From: DAOPYU01 sp942493245
GTDB taxonomy: Bacteria > Sumerlaeota > Sumerlaeia > UBA8349
Assembly: GCA_942493245.1 (NCBI GenBank)
Contig: OW818685.1
Coordinates: 1,922,001-1,986,000 of the forward strand
Direction of reading: 5' to 3'
Length of the DNA: 64,000 bases
The position numbers and the translations under genes are program-made. Shown piece after piece: positions 46,001 through 52,973 of the stretch; positions within the stretch are counted from its first letter, which is position 1, and every line of letters begins with the position of its first letter. The notes under the pieces are model-generated. The model ran no database searches, was not told where the DNA came from, and saw nothing but the letters and a program-made list of their open reading frames with translations.

Positions 46001-46596
46001 CGAAGACGTACAAGGACGCCGCGAAGGCGACGCGGACGAGTCTGGGCGCGATCGGCTCGCTGCCGGTGGTGGTCAACGAACTGCAGGTGGGTAACACGAC
46101 GTCGGCTCCGGCCGAAGCGACCCCGTGCTCGATCCAGGGCAGCACGCTCAAGGCCATCACGGTCTCGGGCGGCCCGCTGGTGGCGGACGAGCTCGTGGGC
46201 GCGATCGACAAGGTGACGGTGGCGGGCGGCAACCTGCGCTGCGGCCTGATCCAGTCGTCGAAGGATCTGGTGCTGGTCCAGGCGACGGCGAAGAAGGGCG
46301 TGGGCGGCGCGGTTGGCACGGCCGGCTCGCCGCTGGCGATGGTCGTCAAGGGCCAGCCGAGCTCGAAGGGCGTGGCGATCGGCAAGGTGTCCGCTCAGAC
46401 AGGCGTTTCGGGCTTCTTCTACGCGGGTTACGACGCGGCGACGGGCGCCCCGACGAAGTCGGGCGGCATCAACATCCTCCAGACCAAGTCCGGAGTGGTG
46501 GAAGGCGCTGCGTTCCTCGACCCGGCTCTGGTGTCGAAGCTGAAAATCCTGCCCAAGACGCCGGTTCAGCCGATCGTGATCAACCCCGGGGCGTAA
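37057..46596 (+). CDS. Giant modular secreted surface protein (LamG / ASH / beta-helix / InlB B-repeats / FnIII / unknown C-terminal domain)
   Basis: Exported protein of 3179 residues, probably cell-surface and glycan- or adhesion-related. A signal peptide (1-32) is followed by four LamG-like sandwiches (starting near 33, 390, 749 and 1104), each opening with a form of DGLxxHLDAS and ending in LxxxGxYLQxKYG. Each is followed by an Ig-like choice-of-anchor D/ASH domain (for example LDFGRVMVNSEKQVARILVR). Then come a DUF1349-like sandwich (about 1464-1650), a PMP-like beta-helix (about 1660-2085) ending in a choice-of-anchor Q motif (NGVDLGAYEF), eight InlB-type B-repeats (2087-2715), an FnIII domain and a 367-residue C-terminal domain I do not recognise. 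No catalytic module is seen. The ATG at 37057 has AAAGGA upstream and starts the signal peptide. Confidence 0.9.
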   Translation: MSKRASGLKWSNWLVLMSVVLSLLGMAQGVQAQMPVTDGLIWHLDASAITGVADGGNVETWSDSAPAAPDGTASAVLTQTPPTFKQNAIGGKPAVAFNGTDTVLSYGNISGVLTYTLITVSQTRVFDNTMRHMISHDGWVTGSVHYRYDGTGNLWLDANGEGGIGTTGLLIDTPYLNVYRDNGTNVLTAVNGGTPATLTPTAFPTKIFGPGALGAWNNGSAYERFADIDLAEVILFDRALTDTELNDLGFYLGLKYGIATGYKGPEPALGFDKSQVTLPTRTPGAPEITASFTLSNVGGTGATPLEITAINTGSLAPFTIKSVVKNVTQTLSSPYATSLDKEAGDQLVVTVAFSPAAEGAFQGSLTVLSNDTANPNQQFDVMAVVGESGSPVTDGLVFHVDASTGVVKDASNKVAYWADLSGNGNDMVKSLAAGQPEFVDTTVNGLPVIRFDGTDDNMATGGPVSANWPTGEVTVVFLAKTNAAQNNYVFTMTSDLGTNRMSAHLPWGNTVYWDFGDINANGRLSGVWESLDAHNLWMMQSSISAPGQKVFRNGELMGSDANASQITVDNRGFNIGGLSGTAWPGDLAEMLVFNRALTGGDLNDVGYYLQQKYGLATNYTEPKASFNVTPNVIDYGFVEPAEGKEMQDIVVKNDGSRGSTLQVSFTSTLGSAYTIESVVRSSDPQPVVGNNYQTDLAVGQTLTIKVAFDPTKTAPAGTEQLTFTHNASGAPETVPLYLFGRPGKPSMPPITDGLYLFAAVDNVTMARNGMPVWNWTDYSGTNHDAVLSGGSPTYVTNAVNGKPVIRFGGADGAYYLFPTCEDTRTVFVVLKEDADASGEQLMAPVLGNKFNTTPDFCRGANKAIFNSNTDGSVFTGDFVHPQIKTAEVRVNGSVVNAEQTAVPNNMSIISVSVSNPEWGVWVDQIGRDRNTAERAWKGDYAEVIIYNRQLTAKELQRVGAYLQTKYAITGTYVSTPEPVIFTDPTSLDFGRVMVNSEKQVARILVRDAGYGATPLNITGITVTDPAFKIIHAVKNQDTLVEAPFATSMSGDAGDSMVITVEFTPPATAGTKTANLAIASNDAAQPNYLIALSANVVQAQAQTDSPIQDGLVMHLDASKGLTVDGSGFVTNWTDLSGNGNDMAQATADAQPMRVNNVVGGKPVVVFDGSNDVLQRPAPLSANWPTGEITLFFISKTLAIGSNSICQTYPDDTANRFNIHLPWSDSNIYWDFGNIGGAGRLNRVIDTVDHHIMWTFRSSMTESNMHIIRDGVIEAQKAGATPFNPVGKGFQLGAMGTTGWNGEVAELLMFNRPLDETEINDIGYYLQQKYSLTNTSFMGPWKSIGVTPLDMNFGLMPTGSAPRQKSLKIFNDGSWGTTLNVSSVNLGALGGFKLDSAKLNGDDLAAPYAAALKRDTGDTLEMTFSFNPAFPGLYTADVTISSDDPNSATLVVPFQANVTDWASRDIGEVGAAGSASEEGGSITVQASGADIWGDYDELHYVYQKLNGNGSITARVNSIEPNVNTWSKAGVMVRDSLLPESKNFMTLVSKGNGVLYQWRSETGQASLNIPVGLRVSKTAPYWVRISRSGNVFRSFISEDGVTWVAKESPDLADSGPVEIEMPQEVYIGLALTSHADGSLVTAVFDQVQTTGTVTSAMEPPTRVFVKGDATGTGSGENWTNAFTDVQTAINQVAGVSSPAEIWVARGTYLIENTLALASNVSLLGGFAGNETEVGERDSEKNLTILSQVTAGRRVVRMNRIANAVVDGFVITGGTTTGTGLANAGAGLRAEWLGAGCAINKCVFVDNATAGTDAVAGALYVEDTEDLPVTGCVFAGNKASYRGGAVRTTRSDVSFENCVFSGNWSAFPGNAITTWSGADGIKITNCTFADNWSPEAGVVYGQSGETLLTNSVFAGNTQTLGVLAADAGIVIERDSNLFFGNDKNARLNGVIVGGVDLLADPKFQAGVTGTWTSVDTDSSGTVTVLTTSGTPFGADNSLVGMLIVPFADCTTNSLASLVIANTENQITILGDAFGAVSGSSFRVLDYRLQDGSAALDAGTDTGLNTDILGNPRPQGNGVDLGAYEFASLSALTLVADPANGGTVSKTPDKAGYAYGEVVTLQATAADGWAFKGWLDGATTLSTAASYEYTVVGGSKTLTARFEELAPNQFTLTVNVAPSAGGSVALNPAGGVYNQGAVVTLTATPVAGYQFVNWTGDVTGTNPSVQVTMDANKTVTANFEMIQFMTLTLVAYPANGGTVSKAPDLPAYLTGAQVTLTATPADGYQFRGWLDGATTISTTATFEYTMPADHVTLTAKFKTLPPNQFTVTVVADPANGGTVSKTPDLPAYLTGAQVTLNAVAAEGYTFDGWYDGATQVSANASYVYTVADSNKTFTAKFALSPKYTLTLTADPANGGTVAKTPDQMDYLAGVEISLTATPADGFSFRGWLDGATTVSAEASYVYTMPAENKTLTAKFKTLPPDQYTVTALADPANGGTVSKTPNQPTYSVGTVVTLDAVAADGYTFRGWVDGATTVSQTASFQHTVTAENKTFTARFKVIPVVQYTVVVVADPTNGGTVSKSPNKATYLQDEVVTLSAVAAEGYTFRGWLDGATTASTQASFVYTVAANKTFTAKFKAVVVVPTYTLTLAADPAIGGTVSKTPDQATYLEGAAVTLTATAMTGYEFVGWYDGATLLSSLTSYAYTMPAANKSLTAKFELSGLPAPANVTASGNTFRVLLNWDSVTSATAYLIERTAVDSTHTLSWTVSAADALVGTGTNAFADDTASPAIPYAYVVTALDAQENLGTPSLPATATVMAEVFAAANYKVTCKGYTLVRSASNDLTFEPTIAGSNPGTIKIALLKKMPSNAVDNAAKGIYYLTSVTQVPMLRVNGSVKTLAFDVPVLALVVRDLAKSVSAKSVTFLTANEFGSISIAATKDSGAGLYARTFIQTTSAGTTPMSIKVTGAVVEEVGSTATTAQPIKLLNVASKTYKDAAKATRTSLGAIGSLPVVVNELQVGNTTSAPAEATPCSIQGSTLKAITVSGGPLVADELVGAIDKVTVAGGNLRCGLIQSSKDLVLVQATAKKGVGGAVGTAGSPLAMVVKGQPSSKGVAIGKVSAQTGVSGFFYAGYDAATGAPTKSGGINILQTKSGVVEGAAFLDPALVSKLKILPKTPVQPIVINPGA
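43315..45198 (+). repeat. Eight tandem InlB B-type repeats (about 235 bp each)
   Basis: Eight consecutive units of about 78-80 codons share the core ADPANGGTVSKTPD, a middle VTLTATAADGYTFRGWLDGA and an end NKTLTAKF. Unit 2 is the most divergent (INWTGDVTG-type, canonical bacterial B-repeat); units 3 to 7 are the most alike, also in DNA. They form a stalk-like stretch before the FnIII and C-terminal domains. Confidence 0.9.
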
Positions 46597-46619
46597 GAAA
46601 CGGGGACAGGCCCTGAAAT

Positions 46620-46648
46620 TTCGGCGGGAGGCGAACCCTCCCGCCGAA
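46620..46648 (+). terminator. Perfect 12-bp hairpin just after the giant gene
   Basis: TTCGGCGGGAGG (46620-46631) pairs fully with CCTCCCGCCGAA (46637-46648) around CGAAC. No T-run follows, so it may protect the 3' end of the mRNA or act as a first pause rather than terminate alone. Confidence 0.5.
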
Positions 46649-46693
46649 AGGGCGGGCCTGAGGTCAGGATCAAACGACAGGCGGCAAAAAGAT

Positions 46694-46738
46694 TCGGGGG
46701 AGAAGCCTCACAAGGGCTTCTCCCCCGAGTTGTTTTTG
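46694..46738 (+). terminator. Strong Rho-independent terminator of the giant gene
   Basis: A perfect 14-bp stem, TCGGGGGAGAAGCC (46694-46707) with its complement at 46715-46728, and a 7-nt loop are followed by GTTGTTTTTG. Together with the hairpin at 46620 it closes the transcript. No gene lies in 46597-46894. Confidence 0.85.
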
Positions 46739-46894
46739 AAAGGCCCAAATGGAAAATTGAAGTAAAAAATCGCATGAGAGTAAAAATGGGTACGTCAATG
46801 TAGAGAGAGGAAAGTTGCGCTTCAGAGTTAAATTCGGGTATGATTACAGCGCTTGAAATGAGGACAAGACCGAGGAGGACAGGGAGAGCGATTC

Positions 46895-48244
46895 ATGAAT
46901 GTGCGGAAGCCGAGTTGTGGAAAGGTAAGTCTCTCTGGGACAAACCGTTTGTCCCTTTCCTTATTGCTGTTGTTCTCTCAATTTTACTTTCTCGGATGGA
47001 GCCAGGCAACGGGGAATACGGACTGGTACCAGTTCCGTGGGCCGCAACGCAACGGCGTTTGCGCAGAGCAGGGCTTGTTGGGTGAGTGGCCGGAAGGGGG
47101 ACCGAAAACAGCGTGGACTGTTACGGGAATCGGAAAAGGCTATTCGTCGCCCATTATCGCGGATGGAACGCTCTACATCACCGGCGACGTGGGGGAAGAC
47201 CTGATTATTTCGGCCTTTTCTCTCGATGGACAGAAGAAGTGGTCGGTGAAGAACGGGAAATCGTGGAAGGCTTCCTATCCAGGCGCGCGCTCCAGTTGCC
47301 TCTATGAGGCCGGACGGCTCTATCACATGAACGCGCATGGGCGCGCCGTGTGTCTGGACGCGGTGGATGGCCGTGAAATCTGGGCGGTGGACATACTTGA
47401 ACGTTTCGGCGCCAGGAACGTGACGTGGGGCATCAGCGAATGTCTGCTGCTGGATGGCGACCGGTTGATTGTAACTCCCGGGGGGGAGAAAGCCTTGACA
47501 GCGGCGTTGGACAAGCGCACGGGTGAGACGGTCTGGATGGGTGAACCATTGCGATTTCTGAAAAAAGAAGGGATGGGGGGGACACCGATCGAGAATCCCA
47601 GGGAGGTGACTGACCAGGCGGGTTACGCCTCGCCCGTGCTTCTGGAGGTGGGAGGAAAACGTCTGATTGCCGGTTGCACGTCGCGTCATTTCTATTGTGT
47701 GGATGCCGCGAGCGGGAAAATCGTCTGGAAGTGGCTGGTTCCCGCGCCCTACGAGGTGATCGGGGCGATGCCGTTGGTTATGGGTGACCGACTTGTTTTT
47801 TCGAGTCCCGATCAGTTTGGGAGCGAGTGTTTTCAGGTGCGTGTGACAGGGGACCAGGTTCAGTTCGATTCTCTCTGGAAAAGCGATCTGGACAATTGTC
47901 ACGGAACGTTGGTGGCCGTCAACGGGCGGATTTATGGGTCGGGTTACAAACGCTTCAAACCGTGGACTTGTCTGGACGCGGATTCCGGGAAGATTCTTTA
48001 TTCGAGAGACGATCTTTCGATCGGTTCGGTGATCTGGGCGGAGAACCGGTTGTACGCGTTGTGTCAGAAGGGGGAGATGGTTCTGCTCGAACCGACCGAG
48101 ACTGGATTTGTGACTCGGGGACAGTTTCAATTCGAGGCGCGTCCCAAGAGCGAGGATGCCTGGGCGCACCCGGTGATCCATCAGGAACGCCTTTACCTGC
48201 GTTACGACGATCGGCTTTGTTGTTATGATGTGAAGAAGAACTGA
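46895..48244 (+). CDS. Secreted PQQ-like beta-propeller repeat protein
   Basis: Exported protein of 449 residues. A signal peptide or anchor segment (LSLSLLLLFSQFYFLGWSQA, about 19-38) is followed by the PQQ-like opening WYQFRGPQRNGVCAEQGLLG, common in PVC bacteria. Blades such as PIIADGTLYITGDVGEDLI, VCLDAVDGREIWAVDI and YCVDAASGKIVWKW follow, with the Gly-x-x-x-Trp tryptophan-docking pattern. No quinoprotein catalytic residues are seen, so it is more likely a scaffold or binding protein than a dehydrogenase. It lies downstream of the giant-gene terminators and probably has its own promoter. Confidence 0.82.
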   Translation: MNVRKPSCGKVSLSGTNRLSLSLLLLFSQFYFLGWSQATGNTDWYQFRGPQRNGVCAEQGLLGEWPEGGPKTAWTVTGIGKGYSSPIIADGTLYITGDVGEDLIISAFSLDGQKKWSVKNGKSWKASYPGARSSCLYEAGRLYHMNAHGRAVCLDAVDGREIWAVDILERFGARNVTWGISECLLLDGDRLIVTPGGEKALTAALDKRTGETVWMGEPLRFLKKEGMGGTPIENPREVTDQAGYASPVLLEVGGKRLIAGCTSRHFYCVDAASGKIVWKWLVPAPYEVIGAMPLVMGDRLVFSSPDQFGSECFQVRVTGDQVQFDSLWKSDLDNCHGTLVAVNGRIYGSGYKRFKPWTCLDADSGKILYSRDDLSIGSVIWAENRLYALCQKGEMVLLEPTETGFVTRGQFQFEARPKSEDAWAHPVIHQERLYLRYDDRLCCYDVKKN

Positions 48245-48432
48245 TCCTCTCTTTGGGTATGGTAAAGAAACTCATTCCGTAGAGACATATTCACGGCGGC
48301 ATTGCCCCGCGTTGCCATTGTCGGCGAACAAAACGGTCAAAAAAGTACGCTTTTGAGAGGAATCTGCGATTACCCGTTCAATTGGTTGCGGGTCGAATCC
48401 TTCCACGATTGAAGCAAGATTGGAAATTCAAA

Positions 48433-49785
48433 ATGTCGTCGATATTTCGAATGCAACCCGTTTGTCTGGCCTTCTTCTGGTTTCTCCTCCTGTCAGGAGT
48501 TCCTTCCGGATGGGCTGTTGTGATTCCAGTCGGTCCTGGAGACGATTACCGAAAGATCGAGGCGGCCCAGGCAGGGGACGAAGTGGTTATCGCACCGGGT
48601 GTCTATCGGTTCCGGGTCCATCTCACGGTTAAGGCGCCCGCTGATAAACCGATCGTGATCCGGGCGCAGGATCCGGCGAATCGGCCGGTGTGGGATTTTA
48701 CGGGAACGCTGGTGGAAGACGCCCCCGGCAGTTATTCCGCTGGGGACCGTGGACGCGGCGGGTGGCAAATTGCGGGCGCCAGCAATTACCGCATCTCGGG
48801 CATTGTGTTCAAGGGGTGCCGAACGGCCTCTTTCAACTCCGCCGGAATTCGATACACGGGAACCCGTGGCCTCGTCGTCAAGGATTGCCTGTTCCTGGAA
48901 AATGACAATGGGATAACCGGCGGGAATAAGGAGAGTGAAGCGACGGTCGAGTTTTGCGAATTCGACCGCAACGGCAACTTGAACGCGACGGATGGACCCA
49001 CGCACAATCTCTACATTTACGGAGGCGCTTTCGCGTTGCGTTACTCCTATGTTCACGACAGCGTCCAGGCCCAGAATTTTCACATCAGGGCCAGAGAAGC
49101 GCTCATTGAATACAACTGGTTTGCGCGGGCGCGTTCCTATGAGGGCGACCTGATGAGCGATGACGATTTCTCGGGCGCCGGTCCTCACGCTCAAACGATG
49201 GTGTTGCGGGGCAATGTGTTTTTGCAGGATGCGAATCCCGAGAACCGTTCCCACATTGTCGTTCTTTATAACGACACGGGTGTTCAGAATCTCACCCTGT
49301 CGCTTCGGATGCTCCACAACACGCTGATTGCAAATGGGGGAAAGGCGGCCTTCGCGCATCTCTCCAACGCCAGTGGCACGACCATGACCGCCGAAGTGTC
49401 CAACAACGTCATATTCGGTACGACCCGTCCCACACTGGTCGAGGACGCCGCGCGCGGCACGGTCACGGGAACGAACAACTGGCTGGCAACCGGGGTGGCT
49501 CCCGGTCCCTTGTCCAATTCCGTCTTTTCGGATGAACCCGGCTTTCGGAATGCGGCATCCGGCGATTATGTCGCCGCGCCGAACAGTGTCCTTGTCGGAA
49601 AAGCCGCTCAGTCTGTTGTCGGGCTTCCCAATCGGGAGTATTACCGCAATGAAACACTCACGCGCTTGTACCGTCCCCGGAAAACGGCGCTGGATATCGG
49701 AGCATTCGAACATACCACGGAAGGAGAGGGGATCGGTCCCTACGCGTCTCAGACGCCATCTTCCTCCGTGTTGATTGTGCGATGA
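48433..49785 (+). CDS. Secreted right-handed parallel beta-helix protein
   Basis: Exported protein of 450 residues. A signal peptide (about 1-28, ending SGWA) is followed by GDDYRKIEAAQAGDEVVIAPGVYRF, the usual entry of pectate-lyase-like or PL6/PbH1 helices. Repeated coils follow (YRISGIVFKGCRTASFNSAG, LVVKDCLFLENDNGITGGNK, VSNNVIFGTT). The C-terminus has ALDIGAFEH, a choice-of-anchor Q motif. Such proteins are polysaccharide lyases, epimerases or adhesins. HNLYIYGGAF followed by HDSVQAQNFHIRAREALIEY resembles a pattern seen in many PVC helices of unknown activity, so I do not assign a reaction. The ATG at 48433 is chosen for the signal peptide; the ribosome-binding site is weak. Confidence 0.75.
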   Translation: MSSIFRMQPVCLAFFWFLLLSGVPSGWAVVIPVGPGDDYRKIEAAQAGDEVVIAPGVYRFRVHLTVKAPADKPIVIRAQDPANRPVWDFTGTLVEDAPGSYSAGDRGRGGWQIAGASNYRISGIVFKGCRTASFNSAGIRYTGTRGLVVKDCLFLENDNGITGGNKESEATVEFCEFDRNGNLNATDGPTHNLYIYGGAFALRYSYVHDSVQAQNFHIRAREALIEYNWFARARSYEGDLMSDDDFSGAGPHAQTMVLRGNVFLQDANPENRSHIVVLYNDTGVQNLTLSLRMLHNTLIANGGKAAFAHLSNASGTTMTAEVSNNVIFGTTRPTLVEDAARGTVTGTNNWLATGVAPGPLSNSVFSDEPGFRNAASGDYVAAPNSVLVGKAAQSVVGLPNREYYRNETLTRLYRPRKTALDIGAFEHTTEGEGIGPYASQTPSSSVLIVR

Positions 49786-49855
49786 GTTTTTGTATGCTTT
49801 AGTCCATCTCTGCGAGTAAGTGGAAGCGGGAAAGAAGAAAGCGGCCTCCTGGGAT

Positions 49856-49875
49856 CGCCAATCTCCTGATTGGCG
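49856..49875. repeat. Short intergenic palindrome, CGCC-ATC type, copy 1
   Basis: CGCCAATC and GATTGGCG form an 8-bp stem around TCCT and are followed by CG. It is nearly identical to the element at 55998-56017, with paired base changes that keep the stem. Confidence 0.7.
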
Positions 49876-49969
49876 CGGTTGTGGTTTGTGCTCCTTGCGA
49901 TTTTCTCAGTTTTCCGCAGTTGCGGTTGCAGAGAAGATTCGAAGTGTCTTGTGAGAGAACGTCCCCCCC

Positions 49970-50001
49970 CCCTGCGCCTCTGCGTCTCCGCGACTTTGCG
50001 T
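49970..50001. repeat. Degenerate 8-bp tandem repeat after a ten-C run
   Basis: Four consecutive 8-mers, CCCTGCGC, CTCTGCGT, CTCCGCGA and CTTTGCGT, fill this stretch, which directly continues a run of ten C (49963-49972). Similar CTCTGCGT-type strings are, from memory, frequent intergenic elements in PVC and related genomes. It lies between convergent genes. Confidence 0.6.
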
Positions 50002-50044
50002 TAAACTGGGTTACGGTTCCGCTGGGCCAGGAGGGTACCCTTTC

Positions 50045-51322
50045 TCATTCCCCTTTTCCATTCACGGGAAATTGCAGAATCCGCACTGCGTGACCGGCGC
50101 TTCTTGCATCCTGCTGCTCCGCCACACGCAATGTCAATTCGTGTCGGCCCGGCGTCAATTCCGTCGCGAGCATGCAGGTGCGGGGGTAGTGTAACCCCGC
50201 GCTGTATTCGTGGTAGAGGTTGCTTGTTTGGACGGGGGCGCCATCCACCGACCAGGCGACGATTCCGGCGTCCGGTCCGGCCAGGACATATAGCCCGACC
50301 GCCGTCCCTGAAAACACCAGTTTCGCTTCTGCTCCCGGCTGGGTGGAATAAAGCAGAGATTCCCGCGCGAACCGTTCCCGGCATTCCCCCTTCAACGATT
50401 TCCAGTCGGGTGTCCCGAGTGTCCATCCTGCGTCGGCCTGGGCTTTTTCCGGCCCCACGAATATCCCGTCCCCATAATTCCACTTGTCCAAAGATTCCTT
50501 CGGGAGATTATAGGGCGTGACCGCCGCATCGGCGGCCGGTTCGCCCTTCCAGCAGGCCTCCATCAGGCGTTCCACCGCATGCGCATAGATCGCGTTCCCG
50601 AAGGGGGCCGGATGGACCCCGCCAAACTTCTCCCAGTCGAACTCGCCCGCATCTATCCGATCTGTTACCTCGCGGGCCAGATCCAGAGACGGAATCCCGT
50701 AGTGTTGCGCCACTTTTTCGTGACTCTGGATTACCAACGGTGTTTCGCCCTGCCGGAATCGGTCCATCATGAACGGGTTCACAAAATAGAGGAACACCAC
50801 ATCCATGTTCGGGTTCTGCTGGAGCGCCTGCCGCAGGATGCCTTCCATCCCCCGGATGCACTCGCTTTCGGTGTGGTTGGCGTCCTGTTGATCGTTCACG
50901 GCAAACTCGACTAGAAACAAATCCACCGGGCCTTTGCTGAGCACATCGCGCTGCATGCGGAAGGCTCCCGTGGTCGAGCAGGTGGAGGCGATCCCTGCGT
51001 TCATAAACTCGAATTGCGTTTCGGGGAACCGGCGTTTCAGTATCTCGCACACCATCGGGCGGTACCCTTCCATCTCGGTAATTGATCCGCCCAGAAACGC
51101 CACGCGTCCCTGTTTCTCTTGCAGAAAGCGCGTTCTCGAATTCTTCAGCCCCTGCCGGACATTTAGATATGGGGACACTGAAAAGGTCGCTTCATTTTTT
51201 CCCCGTTCAATGTTTTGAAAAGGCTTATCCGTATCGGATTTATCTGCGGCAGGTACCATCGCGCAATCAAGCGAACAGATGGTCAGTAACGGCAGAAAAA
51301 GGCAGAATCCCACGCATTTCAT
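50045..51322 (-). CDS. Secreted SGNH/GDSL-type hydrolase
   Basis: Exported esterase-like protein of 425 residues, possibly an acetyl-esterase acting on polysaccharide. A signal peptide (about 1-26) precedes an SGNH domain with block I VAFLGGSITEMEGYRP (Ser80), block II MNAGIAST (Gly110), block III LVEFAVNDQ (Asn143) and block V FGGVHPAPFGNAIYA (His237). The residue three before His237 is Gly rather than the usual Asp. A C-terminal beta-sandwich (about 300-420, LVFSGTAVGLYVLAGPDAGI) is probably carbohydrate-binding. AAAGGA precedes the ATG. It is followed upstream on the same strand by the DUF6786-like gene, with 116 bp between them. Confidence 0.8.
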   Translation of the reverse strand: MKCVGFCLFLPLLTICSLDCAMVPAADKSDTDKPFQNIERGKNEATFSVSPYLNVRQGLKNSRTRFLQEKQGRVAFLGGSITEMEGYRPMVCEILKRRFPETQFEFMNAGIASTCSTTGAFRMQRDVLSKGPVDLFLVEFAVNDQQDANHTESECIRGMEGILRQALQQNPNMDVVFLYFVNPFMMDRFRQGETPLVIQSHEKVAQHYGIPSLDLAREVTDRIDAGEFDWEKFGGVHPAPFGNAIYAHAVERLMEACWKGEPAADAAVTPYNLPKESLDKWNYGDGIFVGPEKAQADAGWTLGTPDWKSLKGECRERFARESLLYSTQPGAEAKLVFSGTAVGLYVLAGPDAGIVAWSVDGAPVQTSNLYHEYSAGLHYPRTCMLATELTPGRHELTLRVAEQQDARSAGHAVRILQFPVNGKGE

Positions 51323-51438
51323 GGTCCCGTTCCTTTCAGGCTTCAGTTTTTACTCTCCAGGATTCAGAAAAAAGACCGGGACGGATGCAATCCACCCCGG
51401 TCCTGGGTCTTGGGCTCGCAATTATTTCTTGTTCTGAC

Positions 51439-52668
51439 TCAGGGCAACGCCGTCTTGATGTCGTTCAACCCGACTCCCAATACCTTCTTCGCGATCTGGT
51501 CGAGATCGGCTTCCGGGCCTTCGAAGTGGAACGTCCGGTGACAGTGGACCATCGCCTTGCCCGGTTCCAGAGCGCCCGCGGGCGACGAGGTTTCCAGTTC
51601 GTAGAACGGTCCCAGTGGTTTCCCGGTCGTGGTCGGACCATCGTTGTACGAGTTGACCACATCGCCCGAGAAAGGCTCTTTCTGGTCTTCCCACATCGAG
51701 TTCACATAGTCCGTGGCTCCGGCGGGTTTGTCGTATTGAACCAGGGTGAGCAGTTTGTTGGCCGAATCGTAGCTGCCTGCGATATTCCGCGCGCGTTTCG
51801 GGGACAGGCCGATTTTGCTCCGGTATTTCCCGTCGCCTTTGAAGAACAACACATCGTCCTTCACCACCAGCCGCTCGGCTGGAACCTTGCCGAAGTACGT
51901 GTCGTTGACCTTCGGCCCGAGTTCCGTTTCGCTACCCTTTGTGAACGGGATCACGATCGTCGTGGTGGGGGAGTGTTTGAACATCCCGAGAATCCAGATC
52001 GAAAGCAGCCCCTTCTCCTTCGTCCACGCCTCTTTGCCCTTGTTTGTTACCGAGTTCTTCGATTCGTAGGCGACTTGTTTAACCGATTTTGGAATCGTTA
52101 CACCCAGCAATTCCCCCGCCTTCTTGTTGTCGAGCAGAGACACCGTCCGGTCTATCTGAACGTCAAACGCCGTACCGGACCGGTTGATGACCGTCCCCGT
52201 TTTCTGGCAGGTGACTTCACTGTCACTCTTCGAGACAACCTGATAAGGCTCCGTGTCCATGATGGGCGGCGTTTGCCAGTTGTCCATGTCATAGGGCGTC
52301 CCTTTTTTGAAGAAGAGGGCGAACTGTCCCCCTTCCGGTCCCATCCAGAAACGGTCCTCTCCTCCAAACGCGTTGAAGTGCTCGACGAATTTTCCCGACT
52401 CGATCAGGCTGTAGTTGATCCAGCCGTAGCTGCGCCCCTTTTCCCCGCCCGAGGCGCTGGTCATCACCCGGCCCTGGTATTTGGGGATGACCGCGACTTG
52501 AGCCTGTCCGTCGGCGCTTTTCAGAATCACTGCGCTGGTCTGTTTCTCAAGGAAGGCGGCGTCGTCACCGAAAGTTTTTTCTTTTTCCTGAGCATTGCAG
52601 AGGATTCCTGACGAGAGAACCAAGCCTGCCGTCAGGGATGACAGAAGCATTTTCTTCAACGAATACAT
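51439..52668 (-). CDS. DUF6786-like secreted protein of unknown function
   Basis: Exported protein of 409 residues. A signal peptide ends around SSGILCNAQ; the Cys could make it a lipoprotein, but no clean lipobox is seen. The body is beta-rich with AQVAVIPKYQGRVMTSASGG, YGWINYSLIESGKFVEHFNA and FGGEDRFWMGPEGGQFALFF, strings I associate from memory with DUF6786 proteins found beside sugar-degradation genes in Bacteroidota and PVC bacteria. The Gly-Glu-Asp-Arg-Phe-Trp core may be a mutarotase-like sugar pocket. The activity is unknown. The ATG at 52668 has an ideal GGAGGT about 6 bases upstream, so the in-frame extension to 52755 is rejected. Confidence 0.7.
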   Translation of the reverse strand: MYSLKKMLLSSLTAGLVLSSGILCNAQEKEKTFGDDAAFLEKQTSAVILKSADGQAQVAVIPKYQGRVMTSASGGEKGRSYGWINYSLIESGKFVEHFNAFGGEDRFWMGPEGGQFALFFKKGTPYDMDNWQTPPIMDTEPYQVVSKSDSEVTCQKTGTVINRSGTAFDVQIDRTVSLLDNKKAGELLGVTIPKSVKQVAYESKNSVTNKGKEAWTKEKGLLSIWILGMFKHSPTTTIVIPFTKGSETELGPKVNDTYFGKVPAERLVVKDDVLFFKGDGKYRSKIGLSPKRARNIAGSYDSANKLLTLVQYDKPAGATDYVNSMWEDQKEPFSGDVVNSYNDGPTTTGKPLGPFYELETSSPAGALEPGKAMVHCHRTFHFEGPEADLDQIAKKVLGVGLNDIKTALP

Positions 52669-52973
52669 GGAGAGACCTCCTGATGGGATGTGAGGGATGC
52701 GACACTCCGATTGTTCAGGCACCGGATAGGGAGAGGCGTCACTTGAACCTTCCATGCGCCTTGATCCCTCGACATGCGATTCCTGCCGGAATTATCTCCG
52801 CAAACGACAGAATTATGCTGCACCTCGAGCCGGCCTGACCTTCCGGATCATGTCTTGTGCTCCCAAAATCTGTATCAGAAATACGGCAAAAAGTATCCAA
52901 AGGCAAGTATTTCTTCGAGGAACGCGAGTCTGGATTCTCAACGCGTAGTCGAATTGGACCGGCGCGACTTTCC

